Assembly (NCBI RefSeq): GCF_910592395.1
Contig: NC_088312.1
Location: forward strand, 21,583,292 to 21,647,291
Length of the DNA: 64,000 nucleotides
DNA from: Lineus longissimus
Lineage: Eukaryota > Nemertea > Pilidiophora > Heteronemertea > Lineidae
Reading direction: 5' to 3'
The position numbers and the translations under genes are program-made. Shown here piece by piece: positions 45,898 to 57,546 of this stretch. The first letter of the stretch is position 1; every line of letters starts with the position of its first letter. The notes beneath the pieces are model-generated. The model searched no databases. It was not told the DNA's origin and worked only from the letters and a program-made list of their open reading frames with translations.

Positions 45898-47300
45898 ATT
45901 CAATTTTCAATTTCAATTTCAATTTCAAAAAACCTAAAACATAAAATTATATACATAGTAAAACAACAGTGATGAAAATACAAATAAAACATATGGTCGA
46001 AATAACAGTAAAACTAGGTGCCCAAAAGGGAGCGCCAAAGGGTCAATTAAGACCCATTCACGGGACCCCTAAAAGAGTACAATAATTTTAATAAAACATG
46101 TAAAAGCATTCTTTTAATAGCGGCAAAAAGGACACCTGCAACGCCCAACGCCCAAAAAGATATATATTTTGAAGTGTCCAAATCGATTTTACCGATAAAG
46201 CAATTGTGCAAAAAATTGAGGTCAGCCATCTCCCGCCTGTAAGACAAAGGTAACATAGACATAACAGAGAGCCTCTCTTTGTAACTTAGTTCTCCACCTC
46301 ACATATGCCTTGTGGCTCTGCGTTGAACCCTTTCTAGCTTGACCAAGTTTTCCCTCGTGATATGATCCCAAGAAACGGAAATATTCCAATTTTGACCTGA
46401 CAAGGGATTCAAATAACAGACGCATTAATTTCGGGCTCCTTTTCCTATCAAACACACGCTTAATCGTTGCCCAAGTCTGATTTGCCTTTTTAACAGTCAG
46501 ATTTATATGAGAATTGAAATTCAAATCGCTACTGACCACGACACCTAGGTCCCGAACGTTGTCGACCTTGGTTAAAGCACGACCATGAATACTATAATAG
46601 TATACTGTAGGGTTAAGCTTCCTGGTGATACTCATACATTGACATTTAATTGCATTTAAGCACATCCCCCACGTTTTACACCAACGGGCTACATTTTCAA
46701 GATCATCTTGTAGTGCCAGACAATCCTCCAACGACTTAATCAACCTACACATGTTTGAGTCATCTGCAAATAGAGACATAGTTGTATTCTGGCCCATAAC
46801 TTCAGGGAGGTCGTTCACATACAATAAAAAAAGTAGTGGCCCTAGAATCGAGCCCTGAGGGACACCCGAGGTTACATCTTTAACCGTGGAAACTTCGCCA
46901 TTTATGCACACTCTTTGCTTCCTGTCAGTTAGATAACATTTGAACCATTTTAACAGCCTACCATTGATACCAAAACTCTGTAACTTATGGACTAGCAGAT
47001 GATGCGGGACTCTATCAAAAGCTTTACTGAAATCGAGATAGATTGCATCAACTTGATCCCCTTTATCTAAGTCGGCACCAATATCATGCAATACTTGAAC
47101 AAGCTTAGTACTGGTTGAACGCTTTGACCGAAAACCATGATGAGCATCATTTAATTTCAGTTGAACCTCGTTGGTCAATTTTGTATGAATCAGCCTCTCC
47201 ATGACCTTTGAGATAATGCATAACAAAGACACTGGTCGATAATTATCAACCTTACCCTTATCCTCTTTCTTATACACAGGCGTAACATTAGCCATTCAAA
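45898..47300 (-). mobile_element. 5'-truncated non-LTR retrotransposon (CR1/Jockey-like)
   Basis: The minus-strand reverse transcriptase part (below) is followed toward lower coordinates by a short 3' region and a microsatellite tail, TTGAAATTGAAATTGAAA (about 45900-45930), typical of CR1-like non-LTR ends. The 5' part (endonuclease, ORF1) is absent, the usual result of incomplete reverse transcription. It sits between the acyl-CoA synthetase and the GPCR. Confidence 0.8.
46222..47295 (-). pseudogene. Reverse transcriptase of the non-LTR element, frameshifted
   Basis: The frame opens ANVTPVYKKEDKGKVDNYRP and contains the RT blocks HHGFRSKRST, YLDFSKAFDRVPHHLL, GVPQGSILGPLLFLLYVNDL and the catalytic FADD (LFADDSNM). 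Around 46390 the normal frame is lost: the expected continuation (SWDHITRENLVKLERVQRR) is in another frame, hits a stop, and resumes in a third frame with ELSYKERLSVMSMLPLSYRR. It is non-functional. Known: RT copies the element RNA at its genomic target. Confidence 0.88.
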
Positions 47301-47914
47301 GATTGAACAATCCTGTCTTGACTCCAAATATTTGCGTTGTCGTTTGCCTAAAGATGGTAGTACCTGCTCCGTAATGACGTCACGTGTCGTCATTAGAAAA
47401 CCAGTGCTACCAACTTTTATTGACAAAATGACTTGTATACCGTTTTACTTCATTGAAAAACGTTTGTGTACATATTAGTCGTATATTAATTTTTGTGGAT
47501 CAGATCGCAGCCTAAAAAGTTAGCAGAAATTTGTTTGCTAAAAAATGTCAATTGTTAAAAGCTCCCTTGTTGGTCAACTCATTGGCAGGCATTAGCATTC
47601 ACCAATCAAGAAACTTTTTACAAACTTGGTGAAACATTTGAATACGATGATGTTAGCTGAATTAATAACAGTTTGGACTCCCTAGGTTGCGGTTGAGGTC
47701 TTCATTACATGACTAAAGTCAAACAACTCTGTTGACGTGGTTGATGTTGTAAAATAATGCGTGTAAATAAACATGATAAATAGTTTGTATTCCTGTCATG
47801 GTTTATTCCTTTTTTTATTAATCAATCCCTTGCACAGCATTTATATTTTGCCAGCGTATCGGACAGTAAGGGGACCCTCTGACTTAGGAGTTTTCGATCG
47901 CCAAGCATAAAATC

Positions 47915-49021
47915 TTAGCCCCGCCGACAGAACAAACTCCTGCACTCAGCCCGATAGAAATCTAATGATAAAGCGTATATTAGATAATTAGCACTGAAGT
48001 TTGTGTAATGAAACACAAAAGTGAAATCCGTTAAATTATTTATCATTATCTGCTGTTCCTGGTCCACGTTATCCCACCCCGATGTATTAAAATAAGTCTG
48101 GATCGACGCGAACACACAAAAAGGCGAAACAGTTACAATGTACAAGCATGACACGAAGAGTAAATTCCTGACTATCTTTCGCTCGTTCACTTTGGATTTC
48201 TCAGGTTGACCAGTCTTGGAACCCAGAGCCTTCTTCTGGTGGAGAAGACCACAGACTAGAAGTCCGTTTAGAGCGAACAATACTACTATAGGCAATGCTA
48301 AGTAGACTCCTATATAGGCTGCCAACAGAAACCCCAACTCTATTGATGATTGTGGAATTGGTGCGCAGACAATGTTCCCTGGGACTAGTTTAAACGGCGG
48401 TATGCACGCCATCGCGACAACAACAGACAAGACACTAACCAGGATGAGCGCTTTTCGTCGTCTTCGCGTTGTGACCAAGACTGCCACCTTTAGTGGAAAC
48501 CAGATTGCAATGCATCGCTCGATGCAGAACACTATGAGAGTCCATGTTGACATACAGCCACAGGCTACAACCAAAACATTTCGAATTTTGCAGTGGACGT
48601 CATCGACGCCCTCGGGGACAGATAGCGCCCCATTCGAAAACACTGGTGCCGCTTGCACGAGCCATGAGCTTACTCCAATACAGATATTGATTAGGTCATA
48701 CACGGCAATCGGCGCGAGGTATGTTGAAGTCACAGCATTTCGATGCCGAAGTCGAACAAATACAATAATCGATAGGATATTTCCAAATATTCCTGAAAGC
48801 AGGATGATCATTGTGATGTAGACACCGAAAAAGTTGATGAACTGTTGCAGAACGATTAAATAACGCGCCTGCGGTGTTGGTGTAAAGGTGGTTACTTTGG
48901 GAAGAAATTCTATTTGGGCGTTAGATACTGTCTGTGAGTCTAAAGAAACAAAGTATTGTGCTGATCCGTTTAAAAATTGATCATCGGACATTGTCACAAT
49001 AACTGCGTTCAAAACCTCCAT
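47915..49021 (-). CDS. Class A (rhodopsin-like) G-protein-coupled receptor, intronless
   Basis: 368 residues with seven hydrophobic segments (about 66-89, 100-122, 147-168, 191-210, 228-255, 283-305, 331-350). Family marks: GN in TM1 (SGIFGNILS), Asp in TM2 (AVYDLI), Cys144 before TM3 and Cys219 in loop 2 for the usual disulphide, ERC in place of DRY at the end of TM3, and SANYLIYAL in TM7 in place of NPxxY. An N-glycosylation site (NGS) is near residue 18. The altered DRY and NPxxY forms are common in invertebrate peptide receptors of the FMRFamide-receptor-like group, so a neuropeptide ligand is likely but unproven. AATAAA-type signals (TTTATT on the plus strand) lie near 47804-47819. Single-exon structure may reflect retroposition. 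Confidence 0.85.
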   Translation of the reverse strand: MEVLNAVIVTMSDDQFLNGSAQYFVSLDSQTVSNAQIEFLPKVTTFTPTPQARYLIVLQQFINFFGVYITMIILLSGIFGNILSIIVFVRLRHRNAVTSTYLAPIAVYDLINICIGVSSWLVQAAPVFSNGALSVPEGVDDVHCKIRNVLVVACGCMSTWTLIVFCIERCIAIWFPLKVAVLVTTRRRRKALILVSVLSVVVAMACIPPFKLVPGNIVCAPIPQSSIELGFLLAAYIGVYLALPIVVLFALNGLLVCGLLHQKKALGSKTGQPEKSKVNERKIVRNLLFVSCLYIVTVSPFCVFASIQTYFNTSGWDNVDQEQQIMINNLTDFTFVFHYTNFSANYLIYALSLDFYRAECRSLFCRRG

Positions 49022-49920
49022 TTTAAGGCCTTAATTTTTCAAGAATGAATGAGACTACTTAATCTTTTTAGTATTAGAAAAACGTTAAAGCTGGAAGTGT
49101 CCGGCCCACCAGGTGAACTATCTTGTAATTCCAAATTTTCAACAGCGTAACACTTTTTCGTTGATGTCCAAACTCCGATTCTTTGTGGCAAATTTCGTGT
49201 TGCTGGAATTTTAAGTCCTTGTCAAGTACATGCCGGCTTATCACTGGAATTACATCTCCATAAATCTGCTGAGAGACTAAATTACACAGTACTCCGTGTA
49301 GGTCTCGGTGGGTCCAAGATCATTTTCGAACTTATAGACGACAGTGTCTTGCAAATAACACAATCGTGAATTGATAGCACAAACGAAACGGCTTATAGCC
49401 TTCTTTGGAATGACTTTCCACCGATTCCAAAAGGGGCTTTTGGAAGGAATGCAACTACAAGATACATGGAGAGGCACACGGTGATCGCATCACAATCTCC
49501 AAAATGGTAAAAATCTCTCCTTTGGTCCAAATGCTTTAGTACTGAAATCAGCTTTGGTAAATGCTTCCATTTAACGACTAGGACCACACGCCGTTTGTTG
49601 TCGTGTCCGAACATTTTGTCCTGTTTCTATCTGCCTCGACCAGCACATACAAAATAAAGAGTTGGGCGATAAACAAGAGTAACCTTATGGTCTTTGTCTC
49701 CTATACCGTATCTTTGATCAGCTACCCCGAGCAGGACATGCAGAAAAAATGGCTGAATGATATATTTGAGGAGCCGAAGTTGTAGCGAAAACGATTCAAA
49801 CATCATTTTGTTCCCTTTGTTATACTGGTGATCTAGGACATTGTATCAAACTGGCATTCATCAAGACCTCGTTGGTGGAATAGTGTCTCAGTGTTGTCTG
49901 ACTACTCGGTGAATATTGAC
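49022..49920. other. Intergenic, no gene recognised
   Basis: Region upstream of the GPCR. Contains its likely promoter. Short open frames (49277-49785) on both strands show no family resemblance. Confidence 0.4.
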
Positions 49921-49924
49921 CTGT

Positions 49925-50340
49925 AAAACATGTTCATATTTCTTTTCAAGAGTGCGAAACCCGAGACACAAAATCGAAATCGATAAAACAACATTTTCGT
50001 ACACATTCGAGTCGCACAAAAAAGTGTCAAGTAAAGTGTATGTTCATATTTCTTTTCATAAGTGCGAATATCGAGACAGTTTGTAACACGACATCCGAAC
50101 TTGGCACCACAAACATGTGGTTTATATTGGTCGTCTCTGGATATGAGAGTGCGAAACCCGAGACTCATCGAAATCGGAAAAACAACATTTTCGTACACAT
50201 TCGAGTCGCACAAAAAAGTGTCAGGTAAAGTGTATGTTCATATTTCTTTTCATAAGTGCGAATATCGAGACAGTTTGTAACACGACATCCGAACTTGGCA
50301 CCACAAACATGTGGTTTATATTGGTCGTCTCTGGATATGA
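49925..50340. repeat. Tandem repeat, period about 193 bp
   Basis: The segment TATGTTCATATTTCTTTTCA followed by TAAGTGCGAATATCGAGAC starts at 50038 and again at 50231. A related copy (AGAGTGCGAAACCCGAGAC) occurs at 49950 and 50147. Two and a fraction units. Confidence 0.75.
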
Positions 50341-50549
50341 TTGGTAGCCAAAGTTATCGGCCGTTGCCTAGGTTACATCATGAGTACTAGTTCCAGTGTT
50401 TACAAACACGATCCATTAATGAAACTTGTTGAAATCTTTATATCCGGACTCAAACTCTCCAACCCGTTTATATTGGACGTGTTATGGGACTAATAATCAG
50501 ATATTAGAACAAAAACTGCACACAGGTAACTTAGCGAAAATAGAACTCC

Positions 50550-51680
50550 CTTGAATACAGGGTGGATTAATAAAAAGGTAATCCTGAAACAAACAGCTTT
50601 ATGTGATAAGTAGTAATGCTGTGGATATTTCATTGCATGTATGATAAAGTAGGAGGTAGGTTCTTTCCATTGATGTCTACATAGCACCCATGCACCCACG
50701 GATGACTGAACACCATAGTCTTGAAAATGACATGCAGAAATCCAACTTTTCCAAGTCACCTGTTCCATTCTTTCATGTTGTGTTATGCAGGCGTATCCCT
50801 GGTGCATTTTGAGTACGTACATGATTTGAATGTGAAAGAAGAGTGTCGTACCAGATTATCAATTTATTAGGCGCCAACACCTTCAACATGACCGACTCCA
50901 CCTCTAGTGAACAGATTTCACAACGACGTCGCATGTCTTGAATTACTCTTCTAACCAGAGCCGGTGTAACATCTGTAGTTGTTCCCCATTTTTCAGTGTT
51001 TCCAAACAATAGGCAGCTAGAGAGACCATGACTTTTCAATAGGGGGGATACACAGAAAAACTCGTCAATCTATTTTTGAGCGTTCCCAAACAATGAGGGG
51101 AAACACTCAAAAACAGAAACACTCAAAAACATTGTTTCCCATGTGTTAGTGTTTCTAAACAATAGGCAGCTAGAGAGACCATGACTTTTCAATTGGGGGA
51201 AACACAGAAAAACTTGTTAATCTATCTTTTAGCGTTCCCAAACAATGAGGGGAAACACTCAAAAATAGAAACACTCAAAAACATTACACGGGTCCTCATG
51301 AAGAATTCAGCAGGAGGTTGCCATTCTTTGTGAGGACCCAGCCTTGGTTTAAAGAGCAATTAAATACATGTAATGTCGTTTTGAACTCTCTTTCCAAAGT
51401 TGAAGGTGTTGGCACTTAATAAACGGATAATCTGGTAGGACAAAGGGATACGCCTGCAAAACACATGGAACAGGTGACTTGGAAAAATTAGATTTCTGCA
51501 TGTCATTTTCAAGACAATGCTGTGCAGTCATCCGTGGACGCATGGGTGATATGACGACATCAATTGAAAGGGACTAGCTCCTACTTTACCAAACATGCAA
51601 TGAAATATCCACAGCATTAATACTTATCACATAAAAACTGTTTGTTTCAGGATTACCTTTTTAGTGATCCACCTTGTATT
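50550..51680. mobile_element. Fold-back (large inverted repeat) element
   Basis: The left arm, about 50550-50890, and right arm, about 51395-51680, are inverted copies: the right end reads GTTTCAGGATTACC...GATCCACCTTGTA and the left end TACAGGGTGG...GGTAATCCTGAAAC. Interior matches include CATGCAGAAATC.A..TTTTCC and the GTTGAAGGTGTTGG stretch. The loop contains two direct copies of about 180 bp (from about 50998 and 51150: AACAATAGGCAGCTAGAGAG, GAGCGTTCCCAAACAATGAG). No coding capacity seen. Confidence 0.7.
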
Positions 51681-51689
51681 TGACTGTTT

Positions 51690-53330
51690 ACATAATCCAC
51701 AAAAAGGGCTCGGCCAGTGACAACCCTTAACCTTCGTGTCACAGCATTCTGCCAACAAGTAGATCTTGGTATATAAGGAAAATAGGCTGGAAGTCAACAC
51801 GCATGTTGGCCATCAACGTCATGCATAAAGGAATTGCATTGTCAGTATCGTGTTATACGAAGTCCTTTTTGAACTGAGCTCCTTCCTTCCCCAAACCTGA
51901 ATTAGATTAACTATTTCCAGTAGTAACTAAGAAATATAACTAGCTGGTTTCTTGCAAGCCGACCGAAGAAGAAATATTGCCAAACTCTTGTACAGCATAA
52001 ATTGTTCATTCCTGGCCTCTCAACAAATCGATGTTGAGGATAGTTGTTCTACGGCGACCCTCATTCTCTCAAGTCATTCTCCGTACTGAGTCGTTTACTA
52101 TTATCCCAATTCCCACTGAGCGCTACTACCCCACGCTGCCAGTGATGCTTTCTTCTATATAATGAAGCAACACTTAAATGCAGACGGAGGAGTCCTTCAA
52201 AAGGGAAATATATTCTGCTCAAAGAGGCCACGCCCCGTTGCAATAAAACAGTGACACGTCTTGGTAGTCTATTCACGTCATCACAAAAGACTGATCAATT
52301 AATGAAATTTTTAATAGAAAACATCACCTCATTAACGGGTTATAAAAGGTCACTTCAGCACGATCATGTTACCTATTTGGATAGTGATTCCATGACCAGC
52401 ATAACAAAGGGTACTTAGACATGTCAGAGCAATGAATGATGGAGAGAAAAAAGTTTCGCGTTACATGGAAAATTGTCTGATCTCGTCTGCCATGACTGAT
52501 TATTATCAGTTACTGGGCAGAGGCACCAAAAACAGTAATTAACAAATTTATCATTTGATTGTCTGAAACATTATCCTTAGAAGAGGCAGTACGTAGATGT
52601 TGGCCTTAATGATACCATATGTTGTTTAAATTTCCAACACTTTATCAATAACCGATCAATTGGTAGGAATTAAATTAGGATTTTTCTCAAAGCAAAAAAT
52701 AGAAAGGAAATTTGACTTTGTCTTCGCTGGGTTGCGTTCACCTCCATTGTCAAGCTGCTCTTTGTCATTAGCAGAAATTTACGGTTTCCTTTGTTGCGGA
52801 GAACTACGCCATTACAAGCTTGTCAAGATAATGACTACTCTCTTAAAATACCGTGCGTAAAAGATATAGGACAAAGGAGTATACGCATCGTATGCAGATT
52901 TGTTCCAGTTGTTGTGGTCATCAATACCTCACTTATTTACATGACACATACTTATCAGGCGGAGATAAAGTCGGAGAACTGTCTACCTATAAGATAAGAA
53001 GTTTTATTGCGATTCGAAAAATCTTCGAAAAAAAATGGACGATTTTAATTTCGGTCACTGATGTATTTTTCTTGCGTCAGTTTTTTCCAAATAAAAGAAT
53101 GTGTTTTTTGGTGGATCCTGGTATTTGCGAAAATCATAGTAATAACACAGGCACAATAATTTGGTAGTTCACAGTTCTAGTTTGCACCTGACTCGTGTGC
53201 TAACATCTAAAATTTTGACAATGAAATTTGAGATCGTTACCTGAGTGTGTAATCAATCAGCCCTCCACCATATTGGGTGAGTTTCCTTTGTTTTGCGAGA
53301 AATATGCCAATACATTCATGTCATGATAAT
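51690..53330. other. No gene recognised
   Basis: AT-rich DNA with scattered short open frames (e.g. 52660-52860, 52853-53167) lacking recognisable domains or consistent splice signals. Confidence 0.4.
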
Positions 53331-53332
53331 GA

Positions 53333-53690
53333 CTACTGTGGTAAATTAGTAAAGTAATGAGTAGTTAGGCAGCCATGTAATGTACATACAGCCATGTTTT
53401 TTATTCGCATCAAATTTCCCTCCGTCAGTCTAGAATTAAGCTGTATGGGGATGGTTTGACGATAGAAGTTACGGGCACTATCATGCTTATTGTGGCCTCT
53501 TAGATACAGGTGAATAAACATATCTGACAAAAAAAAGTCAAAGAGGGCTTTGTAGAAGAGGCAGGTGCGGCTGACGAAACGGCGTTGCTGGAGGCCCGGC
53601 CATCCTAGTTCTTCTTTCATTGATGTGACGCTGGCTTCTCGTCGATGGTTCCCTGTCACGAATCTGGTTGCTTTTGATTGCACAGCTTGG
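53333..53690 (-). pseudogene. Non-LTR retrotransposon reverse transcriptase, C-terminal fragment
   Basis: Encodes QSKATRFVTGNHRREASVTS then MKEELGWPGLQQRR, matching the conserved region downstream of the RT core of CR1/Jockey-type elements (QRRAARFV...SVT.ML.ELGW..LQ.RR). The rest of the element is missing, so this is a 5'-truncated remnant. It ends at the stop next to NLPQ (53333). The subfamily appears different from the copy at 46-47 kb. Confidence 0.8.
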
Positions 53691-53699
53691 TGATCGGTT

Positions 53700-54589
53700 T
53701 TTGTTCGGAATCAAATTGTGAAAAGAAGGTTTGTATTAAATGTATTGATTGATGGCGGCCACGGGTACAGTGGACTAGTTCTTCAAATACAAGAAACCGT
53801 TGTATTTGCATAGCTGGTGCATCCTTTCTGCAACTGGGCCTTGCAGCAGGAGTGCGCGACCAGGTAACGAGACACAAATACTCCCTCTCGTTTGTCCACC
53901 ATGTAGAGCAGTTGATAAATGTATTATGCGCAGAGTGACTCATTATGGGCCCCAGACCAACAGTCTGGGGACCATATTGAGATTGCTGGAAGTTCTGCAT
54001 TCTTCTATCTGTTCACCCACAAACATTATTGTGAGTGTTCTCTAAAACACCTAAATAAACCAAAAATCTTTCTTCCGTATACCACCAAACATAACCCCAT
54101 AACCATTCAACGTCACCAAAGACTTTTCGAAATTTGGATAATTTTGATGACTTTGAAGCGTTTTTATGCGCCGATTTTTCTGATTTGCTTTCAAATCTCC
54201 GGCACGACACGTACATTAGCATATCAGCGCCGCCCCGTAATGGTGACGTCATATCCTCATGCATCATGGCGGCGGTATCTCTTTGCCGAAGTGGGGGATC
54301 CCCCGAAGTGGCGAGCTGTCGAGTATTTTGAACAAAGAACGACGGTTGAATGTAGGAATAAAATAAAGGAATAGCCTTAAATGCTTATCGATGATCCATC
54401 CTGCCCATCTGAAAAGGTTAGGGTGTTGTTTAAATGTTATTGAGCGTGTGATTTTGAGAAAGCGCGAGCGTGTTTGTCCGGAAATAGATCATCCGCGAAA
54501 CGGAATAGACTTCAATCCTCCATACGTGTACTGTGTGGCCCGTGGGGGCTATCAAATTTGCTGACAAGCAAATTTCAAATTTCTAGTTT
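53700..54589. other. No gene recognised
   Basis: Contains a short inverted repeat near 53947 (CCCAGACCAACAGTCTGGGG). A GC-richer stretch with ATGGCGGCGG near 54267 gives only a very short open frame. Confidence 0.35.
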
Positions 54590-54651
54590 TTAGCTCACCT
54601 CTTAGCAGAGGTGAGCTTATCCCATACCGTGGCGTCCGTCGTCCGTCGTCG

Positions 54652-54689
<38 letters not shown>

Positions 54690-55705
54690 CGTCGTCGTCC
54701 GTCGTCCGTTAGCAGGGCACGTTTCGTAACTGTTAGAGCTATTGAGTTGAAACTTGGTACACATGTACCCTTATGTAATGTCACCTTGGAGACTAAGTTT
54801 CAATCCGATTCGTTTCATGGTTTGGCCACCAGGGGGCCAAACGTTAAAAGTGAAAATATGCAATATCTCCCTTAATAGTAGTCGGGAAATTTTGAAAAAA
54901 ATATGGTAGGTACTTCTAGCAAAGGTGCATCATATATCCTCCGGGTTTTTGATTTGACCTCCTTTTCAAGGTCACAGAGGTCAAATGGTGTAAATTGGCC
55001 GTTAGGATGTAACGATGGCACGTTTCTAAACTGCAATGACTATTGATACCAAATTTGGTACACATTTACCCCTTAGTCAGGTGATCTCAGGGACCAAAGT
55101 TTGGTCAAATATAATTCACCACTTGACCACCAGGGGGCAAAATCCAAAAACCTTAAAAATGTGATTATTCCTTAACTTCTTGCCCGATTGCCACCAATAT
55201 GATATCATGGGTACATCCAACCACCATACAGTATATGTCACACAGGTTTTTAATTTGACCTTCTTGTCAAGGTCACAGAGGTCAAATGGCATAAATTCGC
55301 CGTCAGGCCGTAACTATGGCACGTTTCTTAACTGCAATGACTATTGATCACAAATTAAGTACACATGTACCCCTTGGTCAGGTGATCTCAGGTACCGAAG
55401 TTTGGTGCGATCTGATTTGCCGTTTGGCCTCCAGGGAGGGGGCCAAATCCTAAATTCTTCAAAATGCCATTATACCTAGTAATGACTTGCCCGATCTAAT
55501 TCTAACAACCATGTGTCACCCGGGTCTTCTTTGATTTGACCTACTTTTCAAGGTCACATAGGTCGAATGTACTGTAAATTGGCCATTTTGGGGAAATTGT
55601 AATTGCTTGGACCTACATCAAACCTAACACTACATGACACAATACCATGCTCTTTATCCATCTTTCCTCCACATGAGGTGAGCACAATGGCCCTGGCCAT
55701 TTCAT
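54590..55705. mobile_element. (GTC)n-bearing interspersed repeat, copy 3
   Basis: Near-identical to 33960-35124, with the same start (TAGCTCACCTCTTAGCAG), CGTCGTC run and end (GAGGTGAGCACAATGG). A small internal deletion near 55495 removes part of the CCCGATTGG segment. Confidence 0.78.
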
Positions 55706-55964
55706 TAACTGTAACTATACAATAATCATGTTCTTGTTATAAAGCCTGTGACTTCACACATGCACATGTTCATGCACGCTATTAACTCATTGTTTATTGT
55801 ACTTCGTACGAAATAAATAAATAAATAAAGAAGGGATGAATAAGCCAAATAGAGGTAATTGACACTTTAATTAGTTTCCTTTTTTTGAAACAAATAAACA
55901 GATACTCCGTGACAGAAAAAGGAATGATTGAAGTATGGAGAGTAAAATACTCATAATGATGATA

Positions 55965-56198
55965 TAAAATGATAATAATAATATCACGGAGTTATATAGC
56001 TCTCCTCAGCAATGAAACTGTTAAAGCGCTGTGGGATATCACAATCACCGAAATCAATCAGGGGTTTCAAGGAGCAACAAGAAGGCGCTCACTTGCTCTC
56101 GACCAGTAGGGGAACTAAGCAGTGACTCGGCCGGGAGTCGGACCCACGACCTCCTGATCATGAGGCCGACTCTCTTCCTTCGCTCTACTGCTGCCCCT
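55965..56198 (-). mobile_element. tRNA-derived SINE
   Basis: On the minus strand a tRNA-like head (about 56198-56125) has an A box (GTAGAGCGAAGG), CCTCATGATC in anticodon-loop position and a B box (GTGGGTCCGACTCC), followed by a unique body (GAGCAAGTGAGCGCC...CAGCGCTTTAAC) and a simple-sequence tail (TATTATTATC). The order is that of a SINE transcribed by RNA polymerase III. The head most resembles elongator tRNA-Met. It abuts the MITE at 56202. Confidence 0.72.
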
Positions 56199-56201
56199 GT
56201 A

Positions 56202-56719
56202 CAGGGTGGTCCAGAAAAACACAATCGGATACTTCCACTACCAGGGGGTTAAAACCATTGACACAAGGGGATGGGGAATCTTTTTAGAACAAGATTGATA
56301 GCACAATCGACCGATTCTCTTCAGCAGATTTTGTGAAGCCAGATTGGAGTTCCTTGGTCAGGTTTAATGCAGAAAAACAGAACGCTTCTGTTGTAGGTTA
56401 CAAACATCTCGGTGGTGTGCTGCGACCACGCCACCATTACTCAGTTGCAAATGGTCACTCGGAACCTTGTCGACATTATCTCTTTTCAGTAGTATGACCT
56501 AACATTTAATCCACCTACTTACTAAGTTGAATTTACCGACACAGTTCGATTTTTCCTAAGCGCGAATGAAGCCTGTCTGTGCTTCACAAAATAGGCTCGA
56601 AAACAAAACTGAACCAAATCGGGCGATCTTGGTATCATTCCCCTCCTAGAAAGATTCCCCATCCACTGATATTAATGGTAGTGGCAGTATCAGGTTGCGT
56701 TTTTTCTGGACCACCCTGT
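56202..56719. mobile_element. Tc1/mariner-like MITE (518 bp)
   Basis: Ends CAGGGTGGTCCAGAAAAA and its inverse (TTTTTTCTGGACCACCCTG), with inverted similarity of about 90 bp including GGATGGGGAATCTTT, flanked by TA on both sides. No open frame of a transposase. Confidence 0.82.
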
Positions 56720-57189
56720 ATAATACTAAAAAGCTAAAACAATTATAATATCGATCTGAAACCAAAGTCTAACATCGCCCGAGCCAGCTTTTTCAAAAGC
56801 AGTTATCTGTTTAAAAAGTAGGAAGTGACTATTTGGCAAGCCCGGCTCACCAAACAGCGCCTTTTTTCTGCCCTAGATGGAGAGCCGAACTCATGCATAT
56901 TCAACCATCCAGGAGCTCATTATCATTCGTGGCAACACGGTCAGCAGCACTGGAGTTACAGTGAAACGCCTTTAGGAATGCACACTAATGCATTTAACAT
57001 GCTTATCAGTTAAATCACGTTTATGACTTTTTTGTAAATCCATACAGTCATGTACATGTACATGCTTCTTCATGGATTATTGACCAAAACCCGAGTTTAG
57101 TAACAAAAATTAAATCGAGAGCGGGAAGTCGGCCATTGTTAAATATGCGCATATAAATTCGAATATGACGTCACTGCTCTCTGATTGGC

Positions 57190-57355
57190 CAACATGTTGT
57201 TACCTCTCCGGCTCGCCAAAGAGGGTAGTATTTTTGCCCTGTTTGGCAAGCCCGGCTTGTCGAACAGGGTGGCTTTTTAGTGCTGTTTGGCAAGCGGCTC
57301 TCCAAACAGGACAAAAAAAGATGCCTGTTCGGCGAGCGGCTTGCCAAATAGACCC
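57190..57355. repeat. Cluster of short hairpin repeats (TTTGGCAAGC...GCTTGCCAAA)
   Basis: Successive imperfect palindromes: CCCTGTTTGGCAAGCC / CGGCTTGTCGAACAGGG (57238-57271), CTGTTTGGCAAGC / GGCTCTCCAAACAG (57283-57309), CTGTTCGGCGAGC / GGCTTGCCAAATAG (57323-57350). A half copy is at 57206 and an isolated one at 56832-56863. Each could form a stem of about 13-16 bp. Confidence 0.75.
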
Positions 57356-57546
57356 GGCCTAAAAAGTATAAGGCATAGTTTAGTATTTTGTCGTATTGGA
57401 GGAACATAGAACATCGGGAACATAGAAAAACGAAGTAATGACCAAGTTAAAAAAATCAACTTTCGAAATTGATACAGTACGATAGACATAATACTTGCAT
57501 AATTGTGCCCAAATATGAGTCCATAATGCAACTCTCAAAACACTGT

